A stretch of 64,000 bases of DNA, from positions 62,001 through 126,000 of the forward strand of contig NZ_JACFSZ010000005.1 in NCBI RefSeq assembly GCF_014805525.1, written 5' to 3'. Positions 50,581 through 60,543 of this stretch are shown here, piece by piece. The stretch comes from Rhabdothermincola sediminis (lineage in GTDB: Bacteria > Actinomycetota > Acidimicrobiia > Acidimicrobiales > Acidimicrobilacustridaceae). The position numbers and the translations under genes were made by a program. The notes below the pieces were generated by a model. That model was not told the DNA's origin, did not search any database, and was given only the letters and a program-made list of their open reading frames with translations. Within the stretch, counting starts at the first letter, position 1. Every line of letters begins with the position of its first letter.

Positions 50581-51188
50581 TCGGCTCGCTGCGGGGCACG
50601 CTGGTCGAGCGGGCTGGCGACGGTGAGCTGCTCGTCGAGGTGGCCGGCGTCGGCTACCGGGTGACGGTCACCCCCACCACGGTGGTGGAGGCGGGCGAGC
50701 CGGGCGACGAGGTGTTCCTCTACGTCCACCACCACCGCCGCGACGACGTCGAGACCCTCTACGGGTTCCTGTCCCGCGAGGAGCGAGCGTGCTTCGAGGC
50801 GCTGATCGGCGCCCACGGGGTAGGCCCGGCGCTGGGCCTCGCCATCCTCGCCGTCCACTCGCCGCCGGCGCTGCAGCGGGTGCTGGCCGACGACGACCTG
50901 GCCGCGCTCTGCCTCGTGCCGGGCATCGGCAAGAAGACCGCGGCCCGCCTGCTGGTCGAGCTCAAGTCACGCCTCGACGTGCCGGGCCTCGAGACCGCGG
51001 CGACGGCTTCGTCGGATGCGGGCGGGGGTGGCCGGGCCGCGCGGTCCGCCCGTGCCGATGTCCGCGACGCGCTCGCGAACCTCGGCTACGCGCCCGACGA
51101 GGTGGTCGACGTGGTACGTGAGCTGCCCGACGACGGCGATCCCGCCGAGCTGCTGAAGGTGGCGCTGCAACGGCTGGCGGTGGGTTGA
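50577..51188 (+). CDS. ruvA: Holliday junction branch migration protein RuvA
   Basis: A 203-residue junction-binding protein. The N-terminal OB domain ([21 protein letters not shown]) is followed by two helix-hairpin-helix motifs ([14 protein letters not shown] and [16 protein letters not shown]) and, after a Gly/Ala linker, the C-terminal RuvB-binding domain ([18 protein letters not shown]). It holds the junction as a tetramer and loads RuvB. GTG start overlaps the ruvC stop. Confidence 0.97.
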   Translation: MIGSLRGTLVERAGDGELLVEVAGVGYRVTVTPTTVVEAGEPGDEVFLYVHHHRRDDVETLYGFLSREERACFEALIGAHGVGPALGLAILAVHSPPALQRVLADDDLAALCLVPGIGKKTAARLLVELKSRLDVPGLETAATASSDAGGGGRAARSARADVRDALANLGYAPDEVVDVVRELPDDGDPAELLKVALQRLAVG

Positions 51189-51201
51189 TCCGGAGGGTGC
51201 G

Positions 51202-52257
<1,056 letters not shown>

Positions 52258-52282
52258 GACCGGCAGCCGGCGCCGAGGGTCG

Positions 52283-52288
52283 TAGCCT
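52283..52288 (+). promoter_or_regulatory. -10 box (TAGCCT) of queA
   Basis: TAGCCT ends eight bases before the queA GTG. Confidence 0.5.
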
Positions 52289-52296
52289 GGCCGCCG

Positions 52297-53337
52297 GTGG
52301 ACAGCACAGCGTTCGACTACGAGCTCCCGACTGAGCGCATCGCCCAGGAGCCGCTGGCGGTGCGCGACGCGGCCCGGCTGCTGGTCGATCGCGGTCCCGG
52401 GACCGAGCCGGCCGACCGCACGGTGCGCGACCTGCCGTCGCTGCTCGAGCCCGGGGATCTGGTGGTGGTCAACCGCACCCGCGTCCTCCCGGCGCGGCTG
52501 CGCCTGCGGCGCCGCAGCGGCGGGGCGGCCGAGGTGCTGCTGCTGGAGGAACAGGCCGACGGCACGTGGCGAGCCCTGGTGCGGCCAAGCCGCAAGCTCC
52601 GGGTGGGCGAGTGGTTGACGAGCGACGACGGGTCGCTGCAGGTGGAGCTGGGCGACGACCACGGTGAGGGCCTGCGCACCGTGCACCTGGCGGCCTCCGG
52701 CGGCCGGTCGGTGCTGGACACCCTGGACGCGGTGGGCGAGGTGCCCCTCCCGCCCTACATCCACCGCCCCCTCGCGGATCCCGAGCGGTACCAGACCATC
52801 TTCTCGGCGGGAGGCGGCTCGCTCGGCGAGTCCGTGGCCGCGCCCACCGCAGGCCTCCACCTCACCGAGCGGGTGCTCGACGAGCTGTCACGGCGCGGCA
52901 TCCAGGTGGTGTCGCTCGAGCTCGCGGTGGGGATCGGCACCTTCCGGCCCCTCAGCGCGGGCAAGGTCGAGGACCACGTCATGCACGCGGAGCACTACCG
53001 CATACCCGAGGCCACCTGGGCCCGACTGGAGCGGGCCTCGCGGGTGGTGGCCATCGGCACCACCACCGTGCGGGCGCTGGAGAGCGCGGCGGTGACCGGC
53101 CAGCTCGAAGGGCGCACCGAGCTGTTCATCCACGGTGACTACCCGTTCGCGGTCGTGGATCGGCTGATGACCAACTTCCACCAGCCGCGGTCGTCCCTGC
53201 TGGTGATGATCGACGCCTTCGTCGGCTCACGCTGGCGGGCGCTGTACGACCACGCCCTCGGCCACGGCTATCGATTCCTCTCCTTCGGCGACGCCATGCT
53301 CCTCACCCGCCACGACCGCTGGGTCCCGGGGGCATGA
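52297..53337 (+). CDS. queA: S-adenosylmethionine:tRNA ribosyltransferase-isomerase
   Basis: A 346-residue enzyme that moves the ribosyl part of SAM onto preQ1 in tRNA, giving epoxyqueuosine. Family signatures include FDYELPTERIAQEP, DLVVVNRTRVLPARL, VAAPTAGLHLTE and TNFHQPRSSLLVMIDAFVG (in parts). The GTG start lies eight bases after a -10 box. It overlaps tgt by four bases (ATGA), so two queuosine steps are coupled. The genes for preQ1 synthesis are not in this window. Confidence 0.96.
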   Translation: MDSTAFDYELPTERIAQEPLAVRDAARLLVDRGPGTEPADRTVRDLPSLLEPGDLVVVNRTRVLPARLRLRRRSGGAAEVLLLEEQADGTWRALVRPSRKLRVGEWLTSDDGSLQVELGDDHGEGLRTVHLAASGGRSVLDTLDAVGEVPLPPYIHRPLADPERYQTIFSAGGGSLGESVAAPTAGLHLTERVLDELSRRGIQVVSLELAVGIGTFRPLSAGKVEDHVMHAEHYRIPEATWARLERASRVVAIGTTTVRALESAAVTGQLEGRTELFIHGDYPFAVVDRLMTNFHQPRSSLLVMIDAFVGSRWRALYDHALGHGYRFLSFGDAMLLTRHDRWVPGA

Positions 53338-54440
53338 CGGAGCTCATCGTCGAGGCCACCGACGGCCCGGCGCGCACCGGGTGGGTGGCGACGTCGCGGG
53401 GCCGCTTCCGGACGCCGTGCTTCATGCCGGTGGGCACCCGAGGAGCGGTCCGCACGCTCGCCGCGACCGACCTCGAAGGGCTCGGTACGCAGGTGATGCT
53501 CGCCAACACCTACCACCTCATGCTCCGCCCCGGCGCCGCCGTGGTCGCCGAGCTCGGCGGCATCCACGGCTTCGCCGCCTGGCCGGGCCACGTGCTCACC
53601 GACTCCGGCGGCTACCAGGTGTTCTCCCTCGGGCCGAAGGTGGACGAGGGCGGGGTGACGTTCCGCTCCACTTACGACGGCAGTACCCACCGGCTGACCC
53701 CTGAAGGCGCAGTGCGGATCCAGCAGCAGCTCGGAGCGGACATCCAGATGGTGCTCGACGTCTGCCCGCCGCTGCCCTCCCCACCCGAGGTGCTGCGCGT
53801 GGCCGTCGATCGCACCACGGCGTGGGCTGTCCGGGCCAAAGCCGCGTTCGCGCCGTTCCGTGAGTGCGGCTCGCCCCAGGCGCTGTTCGGCATCGTCCAG
53901 GGAGGGGTCGATCCCGCGCTGCGCAAGGAGAGCGCGATCCGCACCGTCGAGGTCGGCTTCGACGGCTACGGGATCGGCGGGCTGTCGGTGGGGGAGAGCC
54001 GGGCGGAGATGCTCGAGGCGCTCGAGGCCACGTTGACGCACCTGCCCATGGGGCAGGTGCGCTACCTGATGGGCGTGGGTGACCCGCTGGGCATGATCGA
54101 GGCCATCCGTCTCGGTGTCGACCTCTTCGACTGCGTGCTGCCCACCCGGCTGGCCCGGCACGGATCGGTCCTCACCTGGACCGGTCGGATGAACCTGCGC
54201 AACGAGCGCTACGCCCGCGACCCGGCCCCGCTCGACCCTGAGTGCGGGTGCGAGGTCTGTGCCCGCTATTCGCGCGCCTACCTCCGGCACCTGCTGCGGG
54301 TCCAGGAGCCCACCGCCCCCCGGTTGCTCACCATCCACAACCTGTCGTGGACCTTTGCGCTGATCGACGAGTGTCGCCGAGCCATCGCCATGGGCACCCT
54401 CGAGGCGCTTCGCGACCGGGTCGCCGACCACTGGGGGTGA
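53334..54440 (+). CDS. tgt: tRNA-guanine(34) transglycosylase
   Basis: A 368-residue TIM-barrel enzyme that exchanges guanine 34 for preQ1 in tRNAs with GUN anticodons. Asp90 (LTDSGGYQVFSL) is the general acid; GIVQGG and GIGGLSVGE line the base pocket; the nucleophile Asp lies in VDLFDCVLPTR; the zinc site is DPECGCEVC with the following His in LLTIHN. The ATG overlaps the queA stop. Confidence 0.97.
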   Translation: MTELIVEATDGPARTGWVATSRGRFRTPCFMPVGTRGAVRTLAATDLEGLGTQVMLANTYHLMLRPGAAVVAELGGIHGFAAWPGHVLTDSGGYQVFSLGPKVDEGGVTFRSTYDGSTHRLTPEGAVRIQQQLGADIQMVLDVCPPLPSPPEVLRVAVDRTTAWAVRAKAAFAPFRECGSPQALFGIVQGGVDPALRKESAIRTVEVGFDGYGIGGLSVGESRAEMLEALEATLTHLPMGQVRYLMGVGDPLGMIEAIRLGVDLFDCVLPTRLARHGSVLTWTGRMNLRNERYARDPAPLDPECGCEVCARYSRAYLRHLLRVQEPTAPRLLTIHNLSWTFALIDECRRAIAMGTLEALRDRVADHWG

Positions 54441-54490
54441 TCGAGGAGCCCGGGGGACGGGGCCGAAGTGGCCTGCAGGACGGGCTGGGC

Positions 54491-54496
54491 TAACCT
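54491..54496 (+). promoter_or_regulatory. -10 box (TAACCT) of yajC-secDF
   Basis: TAACCT lies 37 bases before the yajC ATG, leaving a leader of about 30 bases. Confidence 0.5.
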
Positions 54497-54533
54497 GCTC
54501 CACGCCCGAGTTCGCCCATCCCCCCGGATCCTC

Positions 54534-54863
54534 ATGGCCACCATCATCTTCCTGGTCCTCTTCATCTTGATGTGGGCGGTGCTGATCGTTCCCCGCCAAC
54601 GCGAGTTGAAGCGCCACCAGGCGCTGATGACCCAGCTCGCCGAGGGGGACGAGGTGATGCTGGGATCGGGCGTGTACGGCACCATCACCGACCTCGAGGA
54701 CGACCTCGCCCGGCTCGAGGTCGCCCCCGGGGTGGAGATCAAGGTGGCCAAGCGTGCGATCGCGGCGAAGGTCGAGGGTTTCGGTGAGCTGGCTGCCGCC
54801 GACGAGGCGCAGTTCGACATGACCGACGACCCCGTCAAGCGCAACGACTCCACGGGACGGTAG
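54534..54863 (+). CDS. yajC: Preprotein translocase subunit YajC
   Basis: A 109-residue protein with one N-terminal membrane helix (residues 2-18) and the conserved cytoplasmic domain RQRELKRHQALMTQLAEGDEV (in part), GSGVYGTITDLEDD and VEIKVAKRAIAAKV. It joins SecDF to the SecYEG channel. ATG chosen to begin directly before the helix. The secD gene starts four bases after the stop, so the three genes form one unit. Confidence 0.94.
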   Translation: MATIIFLVLFILMWAVLIVPRQRELKRHQALMTQLAEGDEVMLGSGVYGTITDLEDDLARLEVAPGVEIKVAKRAIAAKVEGFGELAAADEAQFDMTDDPVKRNDSTGR

Positions 54864-54867
54864 CCCC

Positions 54868-56703
54868 GTGCGGCGCCGGCGTGGTCTCGCCTCCCTCATC
54901 GTGTTCGTGGCCGTGGCGCTCGGCGCGCTCGGCTACACGCTCGCGGTCGGCAACAGCCCCCTGCTCGGTCTGGACCTGCAAGGCGGGGTGTCGGTCGTGC
55001 TCCAGCCGAAGGAGCAAGTCGACAGCGACGCCCTGGACCAGACCATCAAGGTGATCCGCCAGCGGGTCGATGCCCTCGGCGTCGCCGAGCCGGAGATCAC
55101 CCGCCAGGGCAACACCGTCCTGGTCCAGATCCCCGGGGTCAAGGACAAGGACCGGGCGATCGAGCTCGTGGGACAGACCGCCGAGCTGCGGTTCCGGCCG
55201 GTCCTTGCCCAGTACGCCCCGACCCCACCGGCGAGCGAGGACGGCGGTACGGTGCCATCCGACTCGACCGTCCCGACCGACTCCACCACCACCACTCCGG
55301 CCGATCCGGGCTCCGCCGGCCAGCAGGGCGACGGATCCTCAGGGTCGTCTGATCAGCCGGCCACCACCGACTCGTCGGTCAGCGCGCCCGCGCCGAGCTC
55401 GACCGAGGCCGGCCTCGGCGTCCGCGGCGCCGCGCCGGGCGAGCAGGCGTTCGGGCGCCAACCTGGCGACGGGCTCACCGACACCGGTGTGCCGACCGAC
55501 TCCAGCCCGAGCACCGTGGTGGGCGACGGAGCGGTGGCCACCGACGGTTCCGGCACGGTCAGCACTGGCGAGGCCGGTGCCACGTCCGCGCCCGGGCTGC
55601 CCTCCCTGCCTCCCGACGTCTGCCGCACCGGGGTACCGAGCGACCAGGACCTGCCCGATCAGCAGGTCGTGCTCCCGCAGTGCGATCCCCGCACGGGCGA
55701 GCTGGTGGCGGTGTACCTGCTCGGCCCCACCCTCCTCACCGGCGACGCGCTGGAGACGGCCCGGGCCACCCTCAGCTCGCAGGGCAAGTGGGTGGTCAAC
55801 CCGGTGTTCAAGCCGGGCGCCGATGGCATCGACAAGTTCAACGCCGCGGCCAGCCAGTGCTACAGCGGCGGCACCACCTGCCCAGCTCAGGGCGGGGGCA
55901 AGGGCCGGTTGGCGATCGTGCTGGACGGGCGGGTGGTGTCCGCTCCCTCGATCAACGAGCCCTCGTTCAGCCGCGACCAGATCGAGATCTCGGGGGACTT
56001 CAACGAGCGCACCGCCCGGGACCTGGCCACGGTGCTCAAGTACGGCGCGCTACCCGTCGAGCTGGAGCGCCAGCAGGTCCAGATCGTCTCCGCCACCCTC
56101 GGCCGAGACGCCCTCACCGCCGGGCTGTGGGCAGGCCTGGTCGGGTTCGCCCTGGTCACCCTCTACATGGTGGCGTCCTATCGGCTGCTCGGCGTGCTGG
56201 CGATCGTCAAGCTCAGCCTGGAGGCCGCGTTGCTGTGGTCGATCATCTCCTACCTCGGGGAGAACAACGGGTTGGCGCTGACCTTGGCCGGCGTCACCGG
56301 CCTGATCGTCTCCATCGGCATCTCGGTCGACTCGAACGTCGTCTACTACGAGCACATGAAGGAAGACGTCCGCCACGGGCGCACCGTGCGCTCGGCGACC
56401 GACAAGTCTTTCGTCTCCGCGTGGAGCACGATCGTCAAGGCCGACGTCTCCTCGCTGATCGCCGCAGGGCTGCTCTGGTGGCTCACCGTGGGGCCGGTAC
56501 GGGGCTTCGCCTTCTACCTGGGACTCTCCACCCTGCTCGACCTGATCGCGTCCTACTTCTACATGCGCCCCGCGGTCGGCTACGTCACCCGTAGCGGCGT
56601 GGCTGCCCGCAAGCCACGCTGGTTCGGTCTCCCGGCGCCGGAGGCCGAGCCGGGCGCGACCCCCGCCGTGCCACCGCGGGAGAAGGCGACGGTGGGGACA
56701 TGA
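54868..56703 (+). CDS. secD: Protein translocase subunit SecD
   Basis: A 611-residue membrane protein that with SecF uses the proton gradient to pull exported proteins across. A first helix (8-27) precedes LGLDLQGGVSVVLQP and the P1 periplasmic domain. Residues about 118-248 are a long Ser/Thr/Pro/Gly-rich insertion of low complexity. The second half has five further helices with SIGISVDSNVVYYEHMKED (in part), including the conserved Asp for proton transfer. GTG start. The stop overlaps secF (ATGA). Confidence 0.95.
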   Translation: MRRRRGLASLIVFVAVALGALGYTLAVGNSPLLGLDLQGGVSVVLQPKEQVDSDALDQTIKVIRQRVDALGVAEPEITRQGNTVLVQIPGVKDKDRAIELVGQTAELRFRPVLAQYAPTPPASEDGGTVPSDSTVPTDSTTTTPADPGSAGQQGDGSSGSSDQPATTDSSVSAPAPSSTEAGLGVRGAAPGEQAFGRQPGDGLTDTGVPTDSSPSTVVGDGAVATDGSGTVSTGEAGATSAPGLPSLPPDVCRTGVPSDQDLPDQQVVLPQCDPRTGELVAVYLLGPTLLTGDALETARATLSSQGKWVVNPVFKPGADGIDKFNAAASQCYSGGTTCPAQGGGKGRLAIVLDGRVVSAPSINEPSFSRDQIEISGDFNERTARDLATVLKYGALPVELERQQVQIVSATLGRDALTAGLWAGLVGFALVTLYMVASYRLLGVLAIVKLSLEAALLWSIISYLGENNGLALTLAGVTGLIVSIGISVDSNVVYYEHMKEDVRHGRTVRSATDKSFVSAWSTIVKADVSSLIAAGLLWWLTVGPVRGFAFYLGLSTLLDLIASYFYMRPAVGYVTRSGVAARKPRWFGLPAPEAEPGATPAVPPREKATVGT

Positions 56704-57821
56704 GCGGCGCCGGAGGTGGCCTCGCTCGCCTCATGCGGGGGGAGACCCAGATCGACTTCCGGCGGTGGTGGGCTCGCGGCCTGGTGTTCTCCGCGGTTCT
56801 GCTGGTGGCCAGCCTCGGCTCCCTGCTCACCCGTGGGCTGAACCTGGGCATCGACTTCAAGGGTGGGGTGTCGTTCGAGCTGCCCGCCCCCGGGGTGTCG
56901 GTGGCCGCGGCCAGGGACGCGCTGGACGGCGTCGGGCAGGCAGGGGCCAAGATCCAGGTCGTCGGGGACGGAACGCTGCGGGTGCAGGGGCCGACGGAGT
57001 CGCCGGAGAAGTCCGCCGAGACCCGGCAGGTCCTCGCGGACCTCGCCGGGGTGAACCCGAGCGAGGTGAACGTCAGCGAGGTCGGCCCCTCGTGGGGGGA
57101 CGAGATCACCCGGTCCGCGATGCGGGCGCTGGTGATCTTCCTGGTCGCGATCCTCGTCTACCTGTCGCTGCGGTTGGAGTGGCCGATGGCGCTGGGAGCG
57201 CTGGCCGCGGTGACCCACGACGTGCTGGTGAGCGTCGGGGTGTATTCGATCTTCCAGTTCGAGCTCACCCCGGCAACGGTGATCGCTTTCCTGACCATCC
57301 TCGGCTACTCGATCTACGACACCATCGTCGTTTTCGACAAGGTGAAGGAGAACGAGGGTCGCGTCGGCCTGTCGGGGCGGATGACCTACACGGAGATGGT
57401 CAGCCTCTCCATGAACCAGGTCATGCCTCGTTCGCTGAACACGACCATCACCTCGATCATGCCGGTGATCTCGATCCTGGTGGTGGGTGCCTGGTGGCTA
57501 GGCGCGGTGACCCTGCAGGAGTTCGGTCTGGCGCTGTTCGTGGGGCTGCTGGCCGGTGCTTACTCGTCGATCTTCGTCGCCGCGCCCACACTGGTGGCCA
57601 TCAAGGAGCGCCAGCAGCGGTACCGCTCGATCCGCGAGCGGGTGCTCGCCAGCCGGGCGTCCTCCCGGAGCCCCGTCGAGGGGGAGCCGCCAGCCGCGCC
57701 GGAGGCGGCGTCCACCGCGACCCGCGCACCGTCTTCGCCCGGCCGTCCTGCCGGGGCCAGCGCGGTCACCTACAGCGGTGCGATCCCACCCCGGCCTCGC
57801 AAGAAGGGCAAGCGTCGCTGA
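56700..57821 (+). CDS. secF: Protein translocase subunit SecF
   Basis: A 373-residue partner of SecD with six helices. LNLGIDFKGGVSFEL is the conserved periplasmic start, and TILGYSIYDTIVVFDKVKEN and MNQVMPRSLNTTITS are conserved in the membrane half. A basic Pro/Ala-rich tail (from residue 315) ends RPRKKGKRR. In mycobacteria an adenine phosphoribosyltransferase gene sits between secF and relA; here it is absent and relA follows after 132 bases. Confidence 0.95.
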   Translation: MSGAGGGLARLMRGETQIDFRRWWARGLVFSAVLLVASLGSLLTRGLNLGIDFKGGVSFELPAPGVSVAAARDALDGVGQAGAKIQVVGDGTLRVQGPTESPEKSAETRQVLADLAGVNPSEVNVSEVGPSWGDEITRSAMRALVIFLVAILVYLSLRLEWPMALGALAAVTHDVLVSVGVYSIFQFELTPATVIAFLTILGYSIYDTIVVFDKVKENEGRVGLSGRMTYTEMVSLSMNQVMPRSLNTTITSIMPVISILVVGAWWLGAVTLQEFGLALFVGLLAGAYSSIFVAAPTLVAIKERQQRYRSIRERVLASRASSRSPVEGEPPAAPEAASTATRAPSSPGRPAGASAVTYSGAIPPRPRKKGKRR

Positions 57822-57953
57822 GCAGCGGCGGCCTGGTCGACCGCGTCGGTGCGACCCTGGCCGGAGACCGGCGGAGCGGGTCTGCGGTGCCGGGGGCTTC
57901 GGGCCCTACCATGGTGTTGGTAGCGCTGGTACGCAGGAGGAGGTAGCGCGCGA

Positions 57954-60176
57954 GTGGCCACCGTCGATCGGGTGCTCCCGTGGCGCCGCCACAGCGCGCC
58001 CCCGTCGGAGGAGGTCGCCCCGCTCGTCGCCGCCTACCGCGAGCACCACCCCCGGGCCTCCACCGCGACCATCGCCCGGGCCTACGAGGCGGCCGCGGCA
58101 GCGCACCGTGGCCAGACCCGCAAGTCGGGCGAGCCGTACGTCACCCACCCGGTGGCGGTGGCCAAGATCGTCGCCGAGTTGGGCCTCGACGACGTGACGA
58201 TCGCCGCTGCGCTGCTCCACGACGCGGTCGAGGACACGGGCATGACCCTCGCCGCGATCGAGTCCGACTTCGGCGAGGAAGTGGCCGCCATCGTCGACGG
58301 GGTCACCAAGCTGGACCGCATCAAGTTCGACTCGAAGGAGGCCCAGCAGGCCGCCACGATGCGCAAGATGCTCGTGGCGATGGCCAAGGACCTCCGGGTC
58401 CTGATCATCAAGCTCGCCGACCGCCTGCACAACATGCGCACCATCGCGGCCATGCCGGCGTGGAAGCAGGAACGCACCGCACAGGAGACGCTCGACATCT
58501 ACGCCCCGCTCGCGCACCGGCTCGGGATGCAGGACATGAAGCAGCAGCTCGAGGACCTGGCCTTCGCCGCCCTGCACCCGAAGCGCTATGCCGAGATCGA
58601 CCACATGGTCGCCACTCGCACCCCTGAGCGGGAGATCTACCTGTTCCAGGTCGTGGACGAGGTGCGGGAGCGGTTGAAGGAGCTGCGCATCACCGCCGAG
58701 GTGACCGGCAGGCCGAAGCACTACTGGTCGATCTACGAGAAGATGGTTGTGAAGGGCAAGGAGTTCGACGACATCTTCGACCTGGTCGGCATACGGGTGC
58801 TGGTCGACACGGTGAAGGACTGTTACGCCGCGCTGGGTTCGATCCACGCGACGTGGAAACCGGTGCAGGGCCGGTTCAAGGACTACATCGCCATGCCCAA
58901 GTTCAACCTCTACCAGTCGTTGCACACGACGGTCGTCGGTCCGCAGGGCAAGCCGCTCGAGGTGCAGATCCGCACCAGGGAGATGCACAGCCGGGCCGAG
59001 TACGGGGTGGCGGCTCACTGGAACTACAAGGACAACCACGCCTCGACCGCGGACCTGGCCTGGCTGAACCGGATCGTCGACTGGCAGCGCGAAACCGAAG
59101 ATCCGGGCGAGTTCATGGCCAACCTGAAGGTCGACCTCGAGCAGGACGAGGTGTTCGTCTTCACCCCGAAGGGCCGGGTGATCACGCTGCCCAAGGGGGC
59201 CACCCCGGTGGATTTCGCGTACGCCATCCACACCGAGGTCGGTCACAGTTGCATCGGCGCCCGCGTCAACGGCCGGCTCTCACCCCTCGACTCGGAGCTG
59301 CAGTCCGGCGACACGGTGGAGATCTTCACCTCCAAGGTCGAGGGTGCAGGCCCGTCGCGCGACTGGCTGAAGTTCGTCGCCACCCACCGGGCGGCGAACA
59401 AGATCCGCCAGTGGTACTCGCGTGAGCGCCGCGAGGATGCCATCGAGAGCGGCCACGAGGATCTGATCCGCGCCATGCGCCGGGAGGGGCTGCCGGTGCA
59501 GAAGATCCTCCAGTCCAGGGTGCTCGACGAGGTGGCTGCCTCGTTGAACTACGCGGATCTCTCCGCGCTGAAGGCCGCCATCGGCGAGAACCACGTCTCG
59601 GCCAAGTCGGTGGCCGAGCGGGTGCGGAGGCTCCTACAGGATGTCGACCCGACCCGCGAGGAGCAGCTGCCGGTCACCGTGCGCGAGTCTCGGCGGCGAC
59701 GCAGCACCGGAGTTCGTTCGGGCGTGCACGTGGAGGGCCTCGACGACCTCATGGTAAGGCTGTCGCGCTGCTGTACACCTGTGCCGGGCGACGAGATCAT
59801 GGGGTTCGTCACCCGCGGTCGGGGCGTGTCGGTGCACCGCACCGACTGTGCCAACGCCATCTCGCTCTCGATGGGCCAGGCGGACCGACTGATCGACGTC
59901 GAGTGGGACAACGAGACGGCAGGCACGTTCGTGGCTTCGATCGAGGTGAAGGCGCTCGATCGCTCTCGGCTGCTCCGGGACGTGAGCGCCGCGCTGGCCG
60001 ACCACCACGTGAACATCATCGCCTGCAACACGGTCACCGGCTCGGACCGCATCTCGAAGATGCGGTTCGACTTCGAGCTGGCCGACCCGTCGCACCTCGA
60101 CTCGTTGATCAGCTCGATCAAGCAGATCGACAGCATCTACGACGCCTACCGCGTGCTGCCCGGCAAGGGCGCGTAG
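57954..60176 (+). CDS. relA: Bifunctional (p)ppGpp synthetase/hydrolase RelA/SpoT
   Basis: A 740-residue Rsh protein. The hydrolase HD domain is intact (His89-Asp90 in LLHDAVEDTG, and HNMRTI), the synthetase domain has GRPKHYWSIYEKM and RTREMHSRAEYGVAAHW, then TGS (VFTPKGRVITLPKGATPVDFAY in part), a zinc-finger region with RCCTPVPGD, and a C-terminal ACT domain. It makes and degrades the stringent alarmone. GTG start preceded by GGAGGAGG about ten bases upstream, the strongest ribosome-binding site in the area, so its mRNA has a leader. Confidence 0.97.
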   Translation: MATVDRVLPWRRHSAPPSEEVAPLVAAYREHHPRASTATIARAYEAAAAAHRGQTRKSGEPYVTHPVAVAKIVAELGLDDVTIAAALLHDAVEDTGMTLAAIESDFGEEVAAIVDGVTKLDRIKFDSKEAQQAATMRKMLVAMAKDLRVLIIKLADRLHNMRTIAAMPAWKQERTAQETLDIYAPLAHRLGMQDMKQQLEDLAFAALHPKRYAEIDHMVATRTPEREIYLFQVVDEVRERLKELRITAEVTGRPKHYWSIYEKMVVKGKEFDDIFDLVGIRVLVDTVKDCYAALGSIHATWKPVQGRFKDYIAMPKFNLYQSLHTTVVGPQGKPLEVQIRTREMHSRAEYGVAAHWNYKDNHASTADLAWLNRIVDWQRETEDPGEFMANLKVDLEQDEVFVFTPKGRVITLPKGATPVDFAYAIHTEVGHSCIGARVNGRLSPLDSELQSGDTVEIFTSKVEGAGPSRDWLKFVATHRAANKIRQWYSRERREDAIESGHEDLIRAMRREGLPVQKILQSRVLDEVAASLNYADLSALKAAIGENHVSAKSVAERVRRLLQDVDPTREEQLPVTVRESRRRRSTGVRSGVHVEGLDDLMVRLSRCCTPVPGDEIMGFVTRGRGVSVHRTDCANAISLSMGQADRLIDVEWDNETAGTFVASIEVKALDRSRLLRDVSAALADHHVNIIACNTVTGSDRISKMRFDFELADPSHLDSLISSIKQIDSIYDAYRVLPGKGA

Positions 60177-60208
60177 CGCACGAGCCGGCACCGGTCACCG
60201 GAGAGGGC

Positions 60209-60214
60209 TACCGT
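60209..60214 (+). promoter_or_regulatory. -10 box (TACCGT) of the 91-residue membrane protein gene
   Basis: TACCGT ends six bases before the ATG. Confidence 0.45.
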
Positions 60215-60220
60215 GACCCC

Positions 60221-60496
60221 ATGTGCTGCGTCGTGCTCGTGCTGCTCGCGGGCGCGCCGCGGATCGGCCTGTTCCTGCTCTGGCTGTTCACCGACCGCCT
60301 GGCGCTCGCGTTCGACAGCTGGGTACTACCCGTCCTGGGCTTCTTCCTGCTGCCGTGGACTACGGCGTTCTACGTCTTGGCCTACGCCCCGTTGCGGGGC
60401 GTTGAGGGCATCGGGTGGCTGTTCGTGCTCTTCGGGTTCCTGCTCGACATCGGCTCGTACTCCGGAGGTGCCCGCAGCCGGCAGGAACGGGTGTGA
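60221..60496 (+). CDS. Small membrane protein of unknown function
   Basis: A 91-residue protein with probably three hydrophobic helices (residues 2-24, 32-54 and 63-78) and a basic tail. The motif GIGWLFVLFGFLLDIGSY is notable. No known family is recognised with certainty; similar small proteins occur in high-GC actinobacteria. The ATG lies six bases after a -10 box, which supports this short gene although a longer frame overlaps relA. It sits alone between relA and hisS. Confidence 0.7.
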   Translation: MCCVVLVLLAGAPRIGLFLLWLFTDRLALAFDSWVLPVLGFFLLPWTTAFYVLAYAPLRGVEGIGWLFVLFGFLLDIGSYSGGARSRQERV

Positions 60497-60531
60497 CCGC
60501 GACGGGTTTCGGGGTGTTGGGCGGCCGTCGG

Positions 60532-60537
60532 TAACCT
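60532..60537 (+). promoter_or_regulatory. -10 box (TAACCT) of hisS
   Basis: TAACCT ends six bases before the hisS GTG. Confidence 0.5.
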
Positions 60538-60543
60538 GCCCGG

